Source: JAJQCI01 sp964388305
Lineage (GTDB): Bacteria > Bacillota > Clostridia > Lachnospirales > CAG-274
Direction: 5' to 3'
Assembly: GCA_964388305.1 (NCBI GenBank)
Contig: CAYMAA010000043.1
Coordinates: 1 to 14,461 of the forward strand
Length of the DNA stretch: 14,461 nucleotides
Shown here piece after piece: positions 13,302 through 14,461 of this stretch. A program made the position numbers and the translations under genes. The notes under the pieces are model-generated. The model was given only the letters and a program-made list of their open reading frames with translations. It made no database searches and was not told the DNA's origin. How positions within the stretch are numbered: position 1 is the stretch's first letter; every line of letters starts with the position of its first letter.

Positions 13302-14453
13302 ATGAGATCCATTACAATAGAAGAATTAAACCGTCTTAATGAAGATGATGTTACAATACTGGATATTCGCTCAGAGGGAGAATATAAACGCAGTACCTAT
13401 AAAAACGCAATACACGGCGATATAAACAATATTGAACACTGCTTTAATAAAATACCAAAAAACAAGCCTGTTTATGTTTTTTGTCATTTGGGCGCAAAAA
13501 GTCCCTTTGCCGCACAGGTTTTGGAAAATGCAGGCTACGATGCGGGTTATATTGAGGGAGGATACCGCTCATATTTGCGGCTAAGGCTTGGGGATATACT
13601 GTCCGATGAGGCTGCCGTAAACGAAAAAACAAAGGAAATTGAGCGGAGTATAATTAAAAAGTTTAAAAAACCTATTTGGCGAAAGTTTACAAAAGCAATT
13701 AATGTATACAATCTTATAAACGACGGAGATAAAATTGCCGTATGTATTTCCGGCGGGAAGGACTCCATGCTTATGGCAAAGCTTTTTCAGGAGCTTTTAA
13801 AGCACGGCAAAAAGAATTTCAGCTTGGAGTTTTTGATTATGAACCCCGGCTATAATGAAGAAAACCGGCAGATAATTTCAGACAATTCAAAAATATTGGG
13901 TATTCCTTTAACGGTATTTAAAACCGATATTTTTGATATTGTTAAGGATATTGACAAAAACCCCTGCTATCTTTGTGCAAGAATGAGAAGAGGCTATTTA
14001 TACAGCAACGCAAAGGCTATGGGCTGCAACAAAATAGCCTTGGGGCATCATTTTGATGATGTTATAGAAACAACTCTTATGGGTATGCTTTACAGCGGAA
14101 AGTTTGAGGCTATGCTGCCAAAGCTCCACAGCAAAAATTTTGAGGGAATGGAGCTTATTCGGCCTATGTATATGATACGGGAGGACTCCGTTAAAGCGTG
14201 GAGGGACTATAACGGCTTGGACTTTATACAGTGCGCCTGCCGATTTACCGAAAACTGCGAGTCCTGCGGCGGGGAAAGCGCCTCCAAACGTAATGAAATG
14301 AAAGAGCTTATAGCTTATTTTAGGCAAAAAGACCCTCGTATTGAGGCAAATTTATTTAACAGCATACATAATGTAAATCTTTCCACAATATTAGGCTGGA
14401 AGGACAGCGCCGGCAAACACAGTTTTTTGGACAACTATGATAAGGAAAATTAA
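13302..14453 (+). CDS. Rhodanese domain fused to TtcA-like PP-loop tRNA-thiolation-type protein
   Basis: The 383-residue cytoplasmic protein joins two sulfur-handling modules. Residues about 3-95 form a rhodanese domain (TILDIRSEGEYKRSTYKNAIHG, YVFCHLGAKS, YIEGGYRSYL) with the persulfide-bearing Cys61 in CHLGAKS. Residues about 140-370 are a TtcA/TilS-type PP-loop ATPase: SGGKDS (150-155), CYLCARMRRG with Cys222/Cys225, ALGHHFDD (247-253), and a Cys cluster at 311, 313, 319 and 322 (CACRFTENCESCGG). TtcA thiolates C32 of tRNA using an Fe-S cluster. I infer that the rhodanese feeds sulfur to the PP-loop domain; tRNA is the likely but unproven substrate. GGGAG lies 7 nt before ATG 13302. Eight bases after the stop remain in the window. 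Confidence 0.9.
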   Translation: MRSITIEELNRLNEDDVTILDIRSEGEYKRSTYKNAIHGDINNIEHCFNKIPKNKPVYVFCHLGAKSPFAAQVLENAGYDAGYIEGGYRSYLRLRLGDILSDEAAVNEKTKEIERSIIKKFKKPIWRKFTKAINVYNLINDGDKIAVCISGGKDSMLMAKLFQELLKHGKKNFSLEFLIMNPGYNEENRQIISDNSKILGIPLTVFKTDIFDIVKDIDKNPCYLCARMRRGYLYSNAKAMGCNKIALGHHFDDVIETTLMGMLYSGKFEAMLPKLHSKNFEGMELIRPMYMIREDSVKAWRDYNGLDFIQCACRFTENCESCGGESASKRNEMKELIAYFRQKDPRIEANLFNSIHNVNLSTILGWKDSAGKHSFLDNYDKEN

Positions 14454-14461
14454 AATGAATG

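Noticed and set aside
14454..14461. Start of a further gene after the rhodanese-TtcA-like gene (ATG at 14455 or 14459)
   Set aside because: Only eight bases remain, with no ribosome binding site visible, so nothing can be claimed.

Overview
The window reads as chromosomal DNA from an anaerobic, low-GC Gram-positive bacterium of the class Clostridia. The pointers are AT-rich DNA with AGGAGG-type ribosome binding sites, vegetative promoters close to the TTGACA-N17-TATAAT consensus, a reverse rubrerythrin (an oxygen-defence protein typical of clostridia), a probable Re-face citrate synthase, a clostridial-type FtsZ, and an RNase P RNA of the A type rather than the Bacillus B type. No phage, transposase, CRISPR array, tRNA or rRNA is visible.

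Layout. Positions 1-1393 (minus) hold a CNNM/CBS/CorC membrane protein whose last ~26 codons lie inside the 5' end of the RNase P RNA gene (rnpB). rnpB is on the same strand and runs off the left edge. A ~500-bp divergent gap separates this from ftsZ (1903-3045, plus), which stands alone without ftsA or other division genes. ftsZ is followed by a secreted stalk-domain/NPCBM-like protein (3109-3813) with a good terminator, then a cytidylate-kinase-like protein (3942-4595). A ~530-bp gap follows with short direct repeats and a run of GC-rich, partly mutually exclusive hairpins. It ends in a consensus promoter driving reverse rubrerythrin (5126-5674).

Convergent to rubrerythrin is a minus-strand pair: a citrate/homocitrate synthase-family enzyme (6375-7769) followed by a VanZ-family membrane protein (5732-6316). 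Divergent from it is a plus-strand pair: a cytoplasmic-type subtilisin (8040-9101) and a 159-residue protein I do not recognise (9123-9602). Convergent to that pair is a minus-strand MacA-MacB-like export operon: adaptor (11503-13140), ATPase (10884-11588) and FtsX-type permease (9658-10884), with an 86-bp adaptor/ATPase coding overlap. The window closes with a rhodanese-TtcA-like fusion protein (13302-14453, plus).

Most genes are housekeeping or stress functions in small transcription units, each with a recognisable promoter. The less ordinary items are the protein-coding/rnpB overlap, the long dual-coding overlap in the exporter operon, the rhodanese-PP-loop fusion, the protease plus unknown partner, and the hairpin-rich gap upstream of rubrerythrin.
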